Shown here: one piece after another, positions 1 to 7,463 of the stretch
Layout of the letters: the number at the start of each line of letters is the position of its first letter
Numbering within the stretch: the first letter of the stretch is position 1
Assembly (NCBI GenBank): GCA_035399665.1
Contig: DAOPJM010000036.1
Coordinates: 1-17,998, forward strand
DNA length: 17,998 nt
Reading direction: 5' to 3'
Source of the DNA: DAOPJM01 sp035399665
GTDB taxonomy: Bacteria > Bacillota > Clostridia > Christensenellales > CAG-138
Notes under the pieces: model-generated
Seen by the model: only the letters and a program-made list of their open reading frames with translations
Database searches by the model: none
Told to the model about the DNA's origin: nothing
Made by a program: the position numbers and the translations under genes

Positions 1-16
1 GCGTGGGAAATAGAAC

Positions 17-46
17 TTGCGGTATGCGCATAGGATATGTTATAAT
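17..46 (+). promoter_or_regulatory. Probable promoter of ddl-murF
   Basis: A perfect TATAAT lies at 41-46, preceded by TG one base upstream (38-39), which makes an extended -10. A weak -35-like TTGCGG lies at 17-22 with an 18-base spacer. Transcription would start near 53, leaving a leader of about 48 bases before the ddl ATG. The window begins only 16 bases further upstream, so other elements may be cut off. Confidence 0.6.
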
Positions 47-100
47 TTATTGTTAGTGCGATTTCGCGCCGACTATCCCAAGCGATATTGTGAGGCATAG

Positions 101-1132
101 ATGAACATAGTAGTACTGGCGGGAGGCCTTTCCCCCGAACGCGACGTTTCGCTTTCAGGCGCGGCGCTGGCCTGCAACACCCTCCTAAGCTCCGGTCACA
201 AGGCCGTACTAGTGGATCTCTTTTTCGGGCTGCCGACGCTGCCCCCTGATATATACTCCGTTTTCGACGCGGCAAAGCCCGTGCCGCCCTACCGCGTTTC
301 GCGCACCGAACCCGACCTTGCCGCCATCGCCGCCACCCGAAAAACCGGCTATGACGAGAAGATCGGCTTAAACGTCCTTGAGCTATGCCGCGCCTGCGAC
401 ATCGTATACATGGCCTTACACGGAGACGTTGGCGAGAACGGTATGCTTCAAAGGCTTTTCGACGCCGAGGGCATACGCTACACCGGAAGCGGTGCGGAGG
501 GCTGCCGCCTTGCCATGGATAAATGGGCGAGCAAGCGTATTTTCAACGAAACGGGGCTTTCGACCCCCTTCGGCATACGCCTAAAGCGCGGCGAGCCTTG
601 CCCCGAGCTTGAACTGCCCTGCGTGGTGAAGCCCAACAGCGGCGGCTCGTCCATCGGTATCTCCATTGTCCGCGAGCCTGATGAGCTTGAAGCGGCTCTC
701 GACCTTGCCTTTGAGAAGGAGGACGAGATTATCATAGAGCAGTACATCAAGGGGCGCGAGTTCTCCTGCGGCGTGCTTGACGGCGCTGCCCTGCCGCTTA
801 TCGAACTCATTCCGCATCAGGGCTTCTATGACTACGCGAACAAGTATCAGCCCAACGCCGTCACCGAGCAGACCCCCGCCCATGTGGACGCCGCCGCCAC
901 CCTAAGGGCGCAGGAGCTGTCGGTCAAGGCGTTTCACGCTTTACAGCTTGCGGTCTATGCGCGCATGGACCTTATCATGACCGAGGCGGGCGAATGGTTC
1001 CTGTTGGAAGCGAACACCCTGCCCGGCATGACCCCGACCTCGCTTCTGCCCCAAGAGGCCGCCGCGGTCGGAATAGACTTTTCTGCCCTGTGCTGCAAAA
1101 TCATTGCCCTGTCGGAGGAAAAATACAGATGA
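101..1132 (+). CDS. ddl: D-alanine--D-alanine ligase
   Basis: This enzyme joins two D-alanines with ATP to give D-Ala-D-Ala for the peptidoglycan stem peptide, in the cytoplasm. The 343-residue protein has the usual family length and the ATP-grasp layout. SPERDVSLSG (residues 11-20) is the N-terminal substrate loop. ALHGDVGENG (105-114) and VVKPNSGGSSIG (175-186) carry conserved nucleotide-binding residues. ARMDLIM (287-293) and LLEANTLPGMTPTS (301-314) form the metal- and D-Ala-binding C-terminal signature. The start ATG at 101 follows a modest GTGAGG ribosome-binding site about 5 bases upstream. The gene ends in an ATGA overlap with murF, the next enzyme in the pathway, so the two are translationally coupled. 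It could only be confused with a D-Ala-D-Lac or D-Ala-D-Ser ligase; nothing seen here (no vanH or vanX neighbours) suggests that. Confidence 0.95.
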   Translation: MNIVVLAGGLSPERDVSLSGAALACNTLLSSGHKAVLVDLFFGLPTLPPDIYSVFDAAKPVPPYRVSRTEPDLAAIAATRKTGYDEKIGLNVLELCRACDIVYMALHGDVGENGMLQRLFDAEGIRYTGSGAEGCRLAMDKWASKRIFNETGLSTPFGIRLKRGEPCPELELPCVVKPNSGGSSIGISIVREPDELEAALDLAFEKEDEIIIEQYIKGREFSCGVLDGAALPLIELIPHQGFYDYANKYQPNAVTEQTPAHVDAAATLRAQELSVKAFHALQLAVYARMDLIMTEAGEWFLLEANTLPGMTPTSLLPQEAAAVGIDFSALCCKIIALSEEKYR

Positions 1133-2448
1133 TACCTTACACTTTTGCCGACGCCACCCGAATATGCGGCGGAACGCTGCAAGGCGCGGACGGAAACGGG
1201 AGCTTTGACTCGGTATCCATTGACACGCGCACCCTAAGGCGCGGAGCTTTGTATGTGCCGATACACGGGCTGTCCTTGGACGGGCATCGCTTCATCGACG
1301 CGGCGTTTGAGCGCGGCGCGGTGCTTACGCTGTCGGAGCAGGAGACGGCCCGCCCGCACATTCGGGTAAAGAGCTGCCTTGACGCTATTCAGGCTTTGGC
1401 GCGGGACTATCGTGAGAGATTCGACATACCCGTGGTCGGGATTACGGGAAGCGTGGGAAAGACCACCACCAAGGACATGGTAAACGCCGTGGTGTCGCAG
1501 CGCTATAACACGCTTGCCACCAAGGGCAATCTCAATAACCAGACGGGCGTACCCCAGGTTGTGTTCATGCTCAAGCCCGAGCATGAGCTTGCCGTAATGG
1601 AGCTTGGCACGAACCACTTCGGCGAGATCGATCGCCTGTCCTACATGAGCGAACCCACCATATGCCTGTTCACCTGCATAGGCGACGCGCATGTGGAGTT
1701 CTTCGGCTCACGGGAGGGCATACTGAAGGGCAAGCTTGAGATGCTGAACTACGCGAGAGAGGGGCGCAAGGTGATTGTGAATGGGGATGATCCCCTGCTT
1801 TGCACCGTGCCGCACGACCTCTGCTACGGCTTCGATCCCAAATACGACGTGTACGCGGACGAAATAATCCCGAACGGACTTAACGGCACAAGCTTTACCG
1901 TGCATTACGGGGGAAAGAGCTTTAGGACAACCGTCCACGCGGCGGGCAGGCACATGGTCGCGAACGCGCTTGCGGCAGTAGCTGTGGGCAGTCTGCTGGG
2001 AGTGCCGAGCGAGGAAATGGCACGGGGGATAGAGAACTTTACCCCGCCCTCCGGAAGGATGAGCGTTATAGAGCATAACGGCATTACCGTGCTGAATGGG
2101 GCGTATAACTCCAATCCGACTTCCATGCAGGCCGCGATCGAGGTGCTGTGCGAGGCAAAGGGGCGCAAGGTGTGCATATTCGGCGATATGCGAGAGCTTG
2201 GAATAAACGGCCCTGAGTACCACCGCGAGACGGGGCGCTTTGCCGCGGACAAGGGCGTTGACCTGTTGATTTGTGTGGGCGAGCTGTCCCAAAATGCCGT
2301 GGGCTGCGGCAATACGGTGTGGTTTAGGACACAGGAGGAAATGTTGAAGGCGCTGCCAAAGCTCATCCAAAAGGGCGATACCGTGCTTGTGAAGGCGTCG
2401 CTGTCCATGGACATGGCCAAAACCGTGAAGTTCCTGACAGAGCAATAA
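1129..2448 (+). CDS. murF: UDP-N-acetylmuramoyl-tripeptide--D-alanyl-D-alanine ligase
   Basis: MurF adds the D-Ala-D-Ala made by Ddl to UDP-MurNAc-tripeptide, the last cytoplasmic step of peptidoglycan precursor synthesis. The protein is 439 residues, normal for the family. The N-terminal uridine-binding domain holds SIDTRTLRRGALYVP (residues 30-44). The central Mur ligase domain holds the ATP loop GITGSVGKTT (104-113), NLNNQTGVP (134-142), MELGTNHFGEI (157-167) and VNGDDP (217-222). The C-terminal domain begins near 310 with YNSNPTSM (326-333) and FGDMRELG (351-358). The ATG at 1129 is chosen over an upstream in-frame GTG-type start inside ddl because GGAGG lies about 8 bases before it and it overlaps the ddl stop by 4 bases. 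One oddity: the residues before YNSNP are NG, where many MurF proteins have DD. A strong terminator follows. Confidence 0.95.
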   Translation: MIPYTFADATRICGGTLQGADGNGSFDSVSIDTRTLRRGALYVPIHGLSLDGHRFIDAAFERGAVLTLSEQETARPHIRVKSCLDAIQALARDYRERFDIPVVGITGSVGKTTTKDMVNAVVSQRYNTLATKGNLNNQTGVPQVVFMLKPEHELAVMELGTNHFGEIDRLSYMSEPTICLFTCIGDAHVEFFGSREGILKGKLEMLNYAREGRKVIVNGDDPLLCTVPHDLCYGFDPKYDVYADEIIPNGLNGTSFTVHYGGKSFRTTVHAAGRHMVANALAAVAVGSLLGVPSEEMARGIENFTPPSGRMSVIEHNGITVLNGAYNSNPTSMQAAIEVLCEAKGRKVCIFGDMRELGINGPEYHRETGRFAADKGVDLLICVGELSQNAVGCGNTVWFRTQEEMLKALPKLIQKGDTVLVKASLSMDMAKTVKFLTEQ

Positions 2449-2456
2449 CGACACAT

Positions 2457-2481
2457 AAGCGGGGGCAGCCCCCGCTTTTTT
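2457..2481 (+). terminator. Rho-independent terminator of ddl-murF
   Basis: A 9-base perfect stem, AAGCGGGGG / CCCCCGCTT, with loop CAG, is followed by a T run to 2481. It lies 9 bases after the murF stop and closes the peptidoglycan operon. Confidence 0.93.
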
Positions 2482-2916
2482 GTACGGCAGGAGGGCCTTT
2501 GCCGTCACCCCGCGCCTATCAAAGGATGACAAAGGGGGTATACCGCCTGCACATTCGCTCAATGACGTGATTGCATCGTCCTCCCACCCCCCTTGTCATC
2601 CTGAGCGTTAGTCGAAGGATCTTGCTGAAAACTTAGAAGTCAAAAGGCACTCCCTCCACAACCCCACTCCTCAACCCTTCGTGTCATCCAATTCTGTTCC
2701 GTCAACCAACCCCCTTGTCATCCTGAGCTATCGCGCAGGATCTTGCCGAAAGCATAAAAGTCAATCCCCGCTCCCACCGTACCCTCGTTCCTCAACCCTT
2801 CGTGTCATCCTGAGCTATCACAACTCGCTGCTATCCATACCGAGCGCACGCGGACAACAACGCCTCCCAACACGGCTTCAGGGCGGACGGCTCATCCATG
2901 TCTTTCTCAAACGGAC
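2482..2916. repeat. Gene-free stretch with degenerate interspersed repeats
   Basis: No credible gene is present between murF and the end of the LCP gene. Two imperfect tandem copies with a 121-122 base period start at TTGTCATCCTGAG at 2593 and 2715. The inner landmark AACCCTTCGTGTCATCC also recurs with the same period (near 2674 and 2795). A further GTCATCCTGAGCTATC begins at 2804. The core GTCATCCTGAG...GAAGGATCTTG is the same as that found at 7691-7850. A more decayed relative may lie at 2497-2535. The short frame opened on the + strand at 2681-2962 consists mostly of these repeats and is not a gene. A recurrent GTCATCCTGAGCG...GAAGGATCT repeat is, from memory, common between genes in gut Firmicutes; that was not checked here. 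Confidence 0.75.
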
Positions 2917-2947
2917 AAAAAATCGGACAGGCTTTAGACCTGTCCGA
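2917..2947 (-). terminator. Rho-independent terminator of the LCP gene
   Basis: Read on the - strand, TCGGACAGG pairs with CCTGTCCGA around the 7-base loop TCTAAAG, followed directly by TTTTTT. It lies about 25 bases after the LCP stop codon. Confidence 0.92.
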
Positions 2948-2971
2948 GATTATATCATTTGATTTTTTCTG

Positions 2972-4744
2972 TTAGTTGAAGTTGACCTTGACGGCGTTGA
3001 AGGACTTATCGTTCCAGTAGTTGAGGCCCCACAGCGAGCCGGAAACATAGGTCGAGCTGTAAGAGCAGGCGATATCGAAGCCCTTCTTGCTGTAACCGAA
3101 GGTTTTCGCGAGGGCAATCGCCTTTGTTTGAACCTCGTTGAGCTTCTCCAGGTACTTGGCTGCGGCGGACGACAGCGATGAGCTTTTGCCGCTTGCGTGG
3201 CGCGAGGCTTGCGTGTCGGCGGTCTTCTTCAGCTCGTCAAGCTCCTCAAGCGCTGTGAGGTAGTCCGCGTACTGCTGTCTGTCCTCCTCGCTGTATTTGC
3301 GCGTTTCGGTACCGTTTGACGAGGACAGCCTGACCGCTCCGCCCGCGTCGCCGATAATCCAAGGGGTCTCGGTCGGGGTGCTTGTGGGGGCGGGTGTGAA
3401 GGTTGGAATCGTGATTATCGAGGTGGGCGTGGGCGTCGCGGATGGCGTTGCGGAAGGCTCCGGCGTAGCCGTAAACTCAGGCAGCAGGTCGTCGGCCTCA
3501 ATTAGCTTCTGCACATACTCGGTCAGCGGTTTGCAGTTGTCCGCGTAAACCTCGTAAAGCATATCCGCCCAGCGATACTGAGCGTAGGATTTCGTGTACT
3601 TGGCATAGCCGGAGACGTCCACGTTGTAGACGGTCTTTATAATCTCCTTGCGGTTGGATTGATCCGTGAAGCAGAAATTCCAATGGAAGAGCGTGGCCGT
3701 ACTGCCGCTCATGGAGTACAGGCCGATGTTGTCCGAATTCATCTTTGTGCCGAAAGCGGCAAGCGCGGCGGTCTGCTCAATGGTGCAGTTCGTAAAGAGC
3801 GCCCCGTCAAAGGCGGAGAGAACTTCGGGAATCTTGACCATTAGGTTATTGGCCTTCATGCTGTTGTATATCGCGACCATCATGTTCTTCTGACGGTTGA
3901 CACGCGCCGAGTCCGAGAGGGGCATGGTGGTGTGCCCCGCCTTGCGAACGCGCATATAGTCCAAAACCGCCTGTCCGTCCATGAACTGATAACCCGCCTT
4001 ATAGTAGCGGCCGCCGTTGTCAAAGTCGCCCTCGACATCGTACCATACGCCGCCGAAAGCGTCCACAAGCTGCTTTACGGCCTCCATCGTGACCGCGTAA
4101 TAGTAGTTGACTTCAATTCCGCCGAGCATCCACTCCGCGGCCTCGCAGACCTTTTCAAAGCCCTCGCCGTTCTTGCAAAACAGGCCGTAATTGGTGCCGT
4201 CAGTGCCGCAGTTGAGCGAAGCGTTAAGCTTGTATATGCCCTTAACGCCGGGGATGTTGGCGTAGGTGTCGCGGGGCAGCGAGATAAGATCCACTCGGCC
4301 CTCGTCGAAGTTGACGGCAAGCACCATCATGACGTCTGAATGGAAGGAGTTGCCGTCCTTGCCGTTCCAATTTTCAACACGCGCCTCCTCATAGTCAACG
4401 CCTATCAAGAGGAAGTTGACTATATGCTGCTCCAAGAGGGTCGCGTCCGCCTGTGACATAAGCTCGTCATAGGGGTCAATCGTGGGCGAAGGCGAGGGCG
4501 TTGCGGACGGCGCTTCGGTCGGCATAGCCTCGCCGGTGCCGGAGACGGCGCCGGAAGCTTCGGGCGTAGGCTCGTCCACTACGACCGTAATCGGGTCGGG
4601 CGTCGCGGTTGCGCGATCAAACAGCCCACCCTGATAGTCGGGGTTGTAGAGTATGTTGGCAAGCTTGCCGCCGACTATCACGGCCGCCGCCACGACCACC
4701 ACGGCCGCTATTGCGATAATGCTCCATTTGAGCTTTTTGTTCAT
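2972..4744 (-). CDS. LytR-CpsA-Psr (LCP) family envelope protein with C-terminal extension
   Basis: LCP proteins are membrane-anchored phosphotransferases that move polyprenyl-linked glycopolymers onto the cell wall. The 590-residue product has a short basic N-terminus and one membrane helix (about residues 8-28), then a Pro/Thr/Ser-rich stalk (about 46-90). The LCP catalytic domain spans about 108-300: FLLIGVD (111-117), SDVMMVLAV (136-144), ISLPRDTY (154-161), DAFGGV (228-233) and DSARVNRQ (278-285), which include the Asp and Arg residues typical of the active site. A region to about 422 precedes a second Thr/Pro-rich linker (about 424-461) and an unrecognised C-terminal domain with a Lys/Glu-rich, probably helical part (about 485-547). 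The start is ATG at 4744, with GGAGG 8 bases upstream; an in-frame start 34 codons earlier lacks such a site. It is divergent from the glycosyltransferase operon and ends at its own terminator. The LCP assignment is firm, but the polymer it handles cannot be told. Confidence 0.9.
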   Translation of the reverse strand: MNKKLKWSIIAIAAVVVVAAAVIVGGKLANILYNPDYQGGLFDRATATPDPITVVVDEPTPEASGAVSGTGEAMPTEAPSATPSPSPTIDPYDELMSQADATLLEQHIVNFLLIGVDYEEARVENWNGKDGNSFHSDVMMVLAVNFDEGRVDLISLPRDTYANIPGVKGIYKLNASLNCGTDGTNYGLFCKNGEGFEKVCEAAEWMLGGIEVNYYYAVTMEAVKQLVDAFGGVWYDVEGDFDNGGRYYKAGYQFMDGQAVLDYMRVRKAGHTTMPLSDSARVNRQKNMMVAIYNSMKANNLMVKIPEVLSAFDGALFTNCTIEQTAALAAFGTKMNSDNIGLYSMSGSTATLFHWNFCFTDQSNRKEIIKTVYNVDVSGYAKYTKSYAQYRWADMLYEVYADNCKPLTEYVQKLIEADDLLPEFTATPEPSATPSATPTPTSIITIPTFTPAPTSTPTETPWIIGDAGGAVRLSSSNGTETRKYSEEDRQQYADYLTALEELDELKKTADTQASRHASGKSSSLSSAAAKYLEKLNEVQTKAIALAKTFGYSKKGFDIACSYSSTYVSGSLWGLNYWNDKSFNAVKVNFN

Positions 4745-4828
4745 AAGAAAAACCTCCATACGGACGAAAAACGCCTGTGCCACTATATTAATGCTTTTCA
4801 AATAACTTTGCCACAAACGGGGATTAAT

Positions 4829-4938
4829 ATTACAAACATTTAACAAATTTGATGCAAAGCGCGATGGGCGGCGACAGGATAGGCGTCAATTACGATGTGA
4901 TTTCGCAAATTACAAACTTTTAACAATTTGGATGCAAA
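4829..4938. repeat. 30-base direct repeat in the divergent LCP/glycosyltransferase promoter region
   Basis: Bases 4829-4858 and 4909-4938 match at 27 of 30 positions (ATTACAAAC...TTTAACAA...GATGCAAA), exactly 80 bases apart. On the - strand each copy reads TTGCAT, 17 bases, TGTAAT, which resembles a promoter pointing toward the LCP gene. The copies could be duplicated promoters or a repeated regulator-binding site serving both directions. Confidence 0.65.
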
Positions 4939-4955
4939 AGGAAGTAGCGCCGCAC

Positions 4956-4984
4956 TTGACCAAAGTGACAATGTGGGATATGAT
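4956..4984 (+). promoter_or_regulatory. Probable promoter of the GT2-GtrA / NAGPA operon
   Basis: TTGACC (4956-4961) and TATGAT (4979-4984) are separated by 17 bases. The start would fall near 4991, about 34 bases before the ATG of the glycosyltransferase gene. The -35 lies 17 bases past the second copy of the 30-base direct repeat. Confidence 0.6.
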
Positions 4985-5024
4985 AATCAGTGCGTATTGA
5001 GTTATCGATACCACGGAGGTTTTG

Positions 5025-6059
5025 ATGATAATTGTTATTCCCGCTTATCAGCCGGACGAGAAGTTAACAAAGCTCGTAGCGGAGCTGTGCGAGGCCTGCG
5101 GCTATCCAATAGTGATTGTAGACGACGGCAGCGCGGAGCGGTGCAAGCCAATCTTTGAGGCGCTGGAGCCTTACGGGACAGTCCTGCATCATGAGGTGAA
5201 TCGCGGCAAGGGACGCGCCATGAAGACGGCTTTTGAGTACTGCGCGAAGAACTTCCCCAAGGATGAGGGAATAATCACGGTTGACGCGGACGGACAGCAC
5301 CTGCCCTCCGACATACTCAATGTCGCCAAGACTTGGGAGCAGAACAAGGAAGCCTTGGTTTTGGGTTCGCGCCGCTTTCTGGGCGACGTGCCGTTCAAGA
5401 GCAGGGCGGGCAACGCGATAACAAGGTTCGTATTCGCCGCCTCAACGGGGGTGAAGGTGTTCGACACCCAGACGGGGCTTAGGGCGTTCGCGGTATCCCG
5501 CGTGCCGGAGATGCTTGAGCTTAAGGGCGAACGCTATGAGTATGAGATAACTCAGCTCCTGCACTGCACGAAGGAGCGCATTCCCATACTTGAAACGCCC
5601 ATAGAAACCGTGTACATTATGGATAACGAGTCCTCACACTTTCATCCGTGGCGCGACTCTTGGCGCATATACCGCATAATCTTGGGATATATCTCGTCGT
5701 CGGTGCTGTGCTTCCTGGTGGACTTGCTGCTTGTCACCCTCCTAAAGCTCGTTACAGGCTCATGGGATCCTGTGATTGCCGTGGCGTTTGTGACCGCGAC
5801 CGCAAGGCTTGGGAGCGGTACGCTGAACTACTTTTTGAATCTCAAGCTGGTGTTCGGCGGCGGAAATCACAGCAGCTATCTTAAATATATTGCGCTGTTC
5901 GTGGTAAACTATTTGGTACAGCTTGGTCTGCAGGAACTGATTGTCGCGCATTGGGGCTTGCCGTGGATTCCGTTCTACATAATCATACAGGCTGTGACTT
6001 ACCCGCTGTGCTTCTGGATACAGCGGAAATACATATTCGTTAAAGGAAAGAAATCATGA
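5025..6059 (+). CDS. Glycosyltransferase family 2 fused to a GtrA-type membrane domain
   Basis: The product probably transfers a sugar from a nucleotide donor to polyprenyl phosphate at the membrane, the GtrA part helping to anchor the lipid-linked sugar or carry it across. It has 344 residues. The GT-A domain (1 to about 210) shows VIPAYQP (4-10), IVDDGS (31-36), the metal-binding DAD (87-89), DTQTGLR (147-153) and GERYEYE (168-174), as in dolichyl-phosphate mannose synthase relatives. About four hydrophobic helices (roughly 217-244, 250-275, 286-307, 315-331) form the GtrA domain, ending in the typical QRKYIF. The ATG at 5025 is preferred over a TTG at 5022 because GGAGG (5015-5019) is only 2 bases from the TTG but 5 from the ATG. 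The stop overlaps the next gene by 4 bases. The actual sugar cannot be deduced. Confidence 0.9.
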   Translation: MIIVIPAYQPDEKLTKLVAELCEACGYPIVIVDDGSAERCKPIFEALEPYGTVLHHEVNRGKGRAMKTAFEYCAKNFPKDEGIITVDADGQHLPSDILNVAKTWEQNKEALVLGSRRFLGDVPFKSRAGNAITRFVFAASTGVKVFDTQTGLRAFAVSRVPEMLELKGERYEYEITQLLHCTKERIPILETPIETVYIMDNESSHFHPWRDSWRIYRIILGYISSSVLCFLVDLLLVTLLKLVTGSWDPVIAVAFVTATARLGSGTLNYFLNLKLVFGGGNHSSYLKYIALFVVNYLVQLGLQELIVAHWGLPWIPFYIIIQAVTYPLCFWIQRKYIFVKGKKS

Positions 6060-7114
6060 AAACATCTCCGAAACTGATTGCGGTAATCCTGGCCGAGGTC
6101 TTGGGATTCCTTGTTATAGCCCTTGCCATTGTTGCCGTTGCGTTCAACTGGTTCAACATAAACGGATCGCGCTTTTCCGACGCGGTCGTGCTTAGTACGC
6201 CGCCCGCGACGACAGAGCCTACGGCCGAACCCGTCCCTGTCGTTATCGACACTAAGGAGCCTACCGCCACCCCGACCTTGGAACCGAACGCGACCCCGAC
6301 GCCCGAACCCACGGCGACGCCTGAGCCCACCCCAACCCCCTACGGCTACTTTGGCGATTACTTCGCGGGGCGGTTTACCGACGGGCAGATAATTCAGACC
6401 GAGACCACCTACAAGAGCAAGGACGTCAGCGTTACCGTCACCAAGGTCACGGAAAGCAGGCTCGTCTACTATGTGACCGACGTCTATTTTCAAAGAATAG
6501 AGTGCTTCCGCACCGCCTACGTTACCAACGACAATGCGGCCGAGTGGACGCGCACCTTTGCCAAGGAAGCGAATGCTGTTGTCGCGGTCAACGGCGACTA
6601 CATGACCAAGTCCTCCGACGGCTGGATAGTGCGGAACGGGATTGAGCTTAGAAGTCCCACCAAGGGCTTCACCTCCGACCTTTGCGTCATCTACTATGAC
6701 GGCACGATGGAGACCTACGACTATCGTGAGGAGATAGACGCCGCCGCCATCACGGCGCGGTATCCCTATCAGATATTCTACTTCGGGCCGGCCCTCCTGA
6801 ACGCCGACGGCACCGCCCGCACCGACTTTCCGCCTACTCGGTTCCGCACCGAAAACCCGCGTACCGCGATAGGCTACTTCGAGCCGGGGCATTATTGCTT
6901 TATCACCGTGCTGGGTACAAGGGACAACTCGGATGAGAAGTCCGACGGTATCACGCTGGATGGACTTGCGCAGCTGTTCGCGGACCTCGGATGCACCACG
7001 GCGTACAATCTTGACGGCGGCGGCTCCTGCGGTCTGTATTACATGGGAACGCTTGAGGGGCATAATACCCGCAAAACAAGCGATATACTTTATATCGGCG
7101 AAGTGCAGGATTAG
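6056..7114 (+). CDS. Membrane-anchored phosphodiester glycosidase (NAGPA domain) protein
   Basis: The family includes the human uncovering enzyme that removes GlcNAc from a sugar-phosphate diester; bacterial members are thought to act on phosphodiester-linked glycans outside the cell. The 352-residue product has an N-terminal membrane helix (about 7-31) and a Thr/Pro/Glu-rich stalk (about 48-95, with repeated TPEPT-like units). The NAGPA/DUF2233 domain spans about 120-350, with AVNGDYM (177-183), NPRTAIGY (267-274) and the hallmark NLDGGGSCGLY (318-328). The ATG overlaps the glycosyltransferase stop (ATGA), so the two proteins are likely made in step. The short stalk-bearing anchor suggests action at the wall surface. 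The domain assignment is strong; substrate and direction of action are inference. Confidence 0.88.
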   Translation: MKTSPKLIAVILAEVLGFLVIALAIVAVAFNWFNINGSRFSDAVVLSTPPATTEPTAEPVPVVIDTKEPTATPTLEPNATPTPEPTATPEPTPTPYGYFGDYFAGRFTDGQIIQTETTYKSKDVSVTVTKVTESRLVYYVTDVYFQRIECFRTAYVTNDNAAEWTRTFAKEANAVVAVNGDYMTKSSDGWIVRNGIELRSPTKGFTSDLCVIYYDGTMETYDYREEIDAAAITARYPYQIFYFGPALLNADGTARTDFPPTRFRTENPRTAIGYFEPGHYCFITVLGTRDNSDEKSDGITLDGLAQLFADLGCTTAYNLDGGGSCGLYYMGTLEGHNTRKTSDILYIGEVQD

Positions 7115-7123
7115 GAGGCCGAC

Positions 7124-7387
7124 ATGAAAACGAAAAACGTCAACAGATTTCTTCAGACCTTGGCGATAACACTGGCAGTTCTTTGCGTGGTGCTCGGAGC
7201 CGTCTATGTCACCTTTGATATACTTGACGAGTTCAACCCGATGCTGCACTTTTTGAACAGCAACAACTTTTTCCTGCGCCACTTGGACAAGATAGTGGGC
7301 ATTTTGGCCTTCCTCCTGGGCATAGTTACCACCATCAGGGTGGGCAAGGCGTGGAACAGCCAGTACAAGCGCGATAAGGAGCAGTAA
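7124..7387 (+). CDS. Small two-helix membrane protein, function unknown
   Basis: An 87-residue protein that I do not recognise. It has a short basic N-terminus (MKTKNVNRF), a membrane helix at about 11-31, a polar/aromatic loop (about 32-54, with FNPMLHFLNSNNFF), a second helix (about 56-72) and a strongly charged tail ending YKRDKEQ. Both ends are predicted to lie in the cytoplasm by the positive-inside rule. The ATG at 7124 has a clear AGGAGG about 7 bases upstream and follows the NAGPA gene by 9 bases, so it is the third gene of that operon. No terminator is visible after it. It may be an accessory or assembly partner of the glycosyltransferase or glycosidase. Confidence 0.75.
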   Translation: MKTKNVNRFLQTLAITLAVLCVVLGAVYVTFDILDEFNPMLHFLNSNNFFLRHLDKIVGILAFLLGIVTTIRVGKAWNSQYKRDKEQ

Positions 7388-7463
7388 CGAGCGTCGGCAG
7401 CCTGACCCTTGATCTTCACGCAAGAGGTTTATGACAGCGAGGGAGGGTTTGCAATACAAACAC
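7388..7463. other. Short tail after the membrane-protein operon
   Basis: No gene or convincing terminator is seen. The sequence GAGGGTTTGC at 7443-7452 resembles part of the reverse complement of the tandem repeat that follows, and GTTTG/CAAAC flank a 5-base loop (7447-7461). Confidence 0.4.

Noticed and set aside
994..1128. Longer MurF starting inside ddl
   Set aside because: No family homology in the extension; the ATG at 1129 has a good ribosome-binding site and the typical 4-base overlap.
2681..2962. 93-codon open frame on the + strand
   Set aside because: Consists of the degenerate repeats and the LCP terminator; low-complexity protein.
4745..4846. 34-codon N-terminal extension of the LCP protein
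   Set aside because: It would start within the first copy of the 30-base repeat and lacks a ribosome-binding site, whereas the inner ATG has GGAGG and gives a normal membrane anchor.
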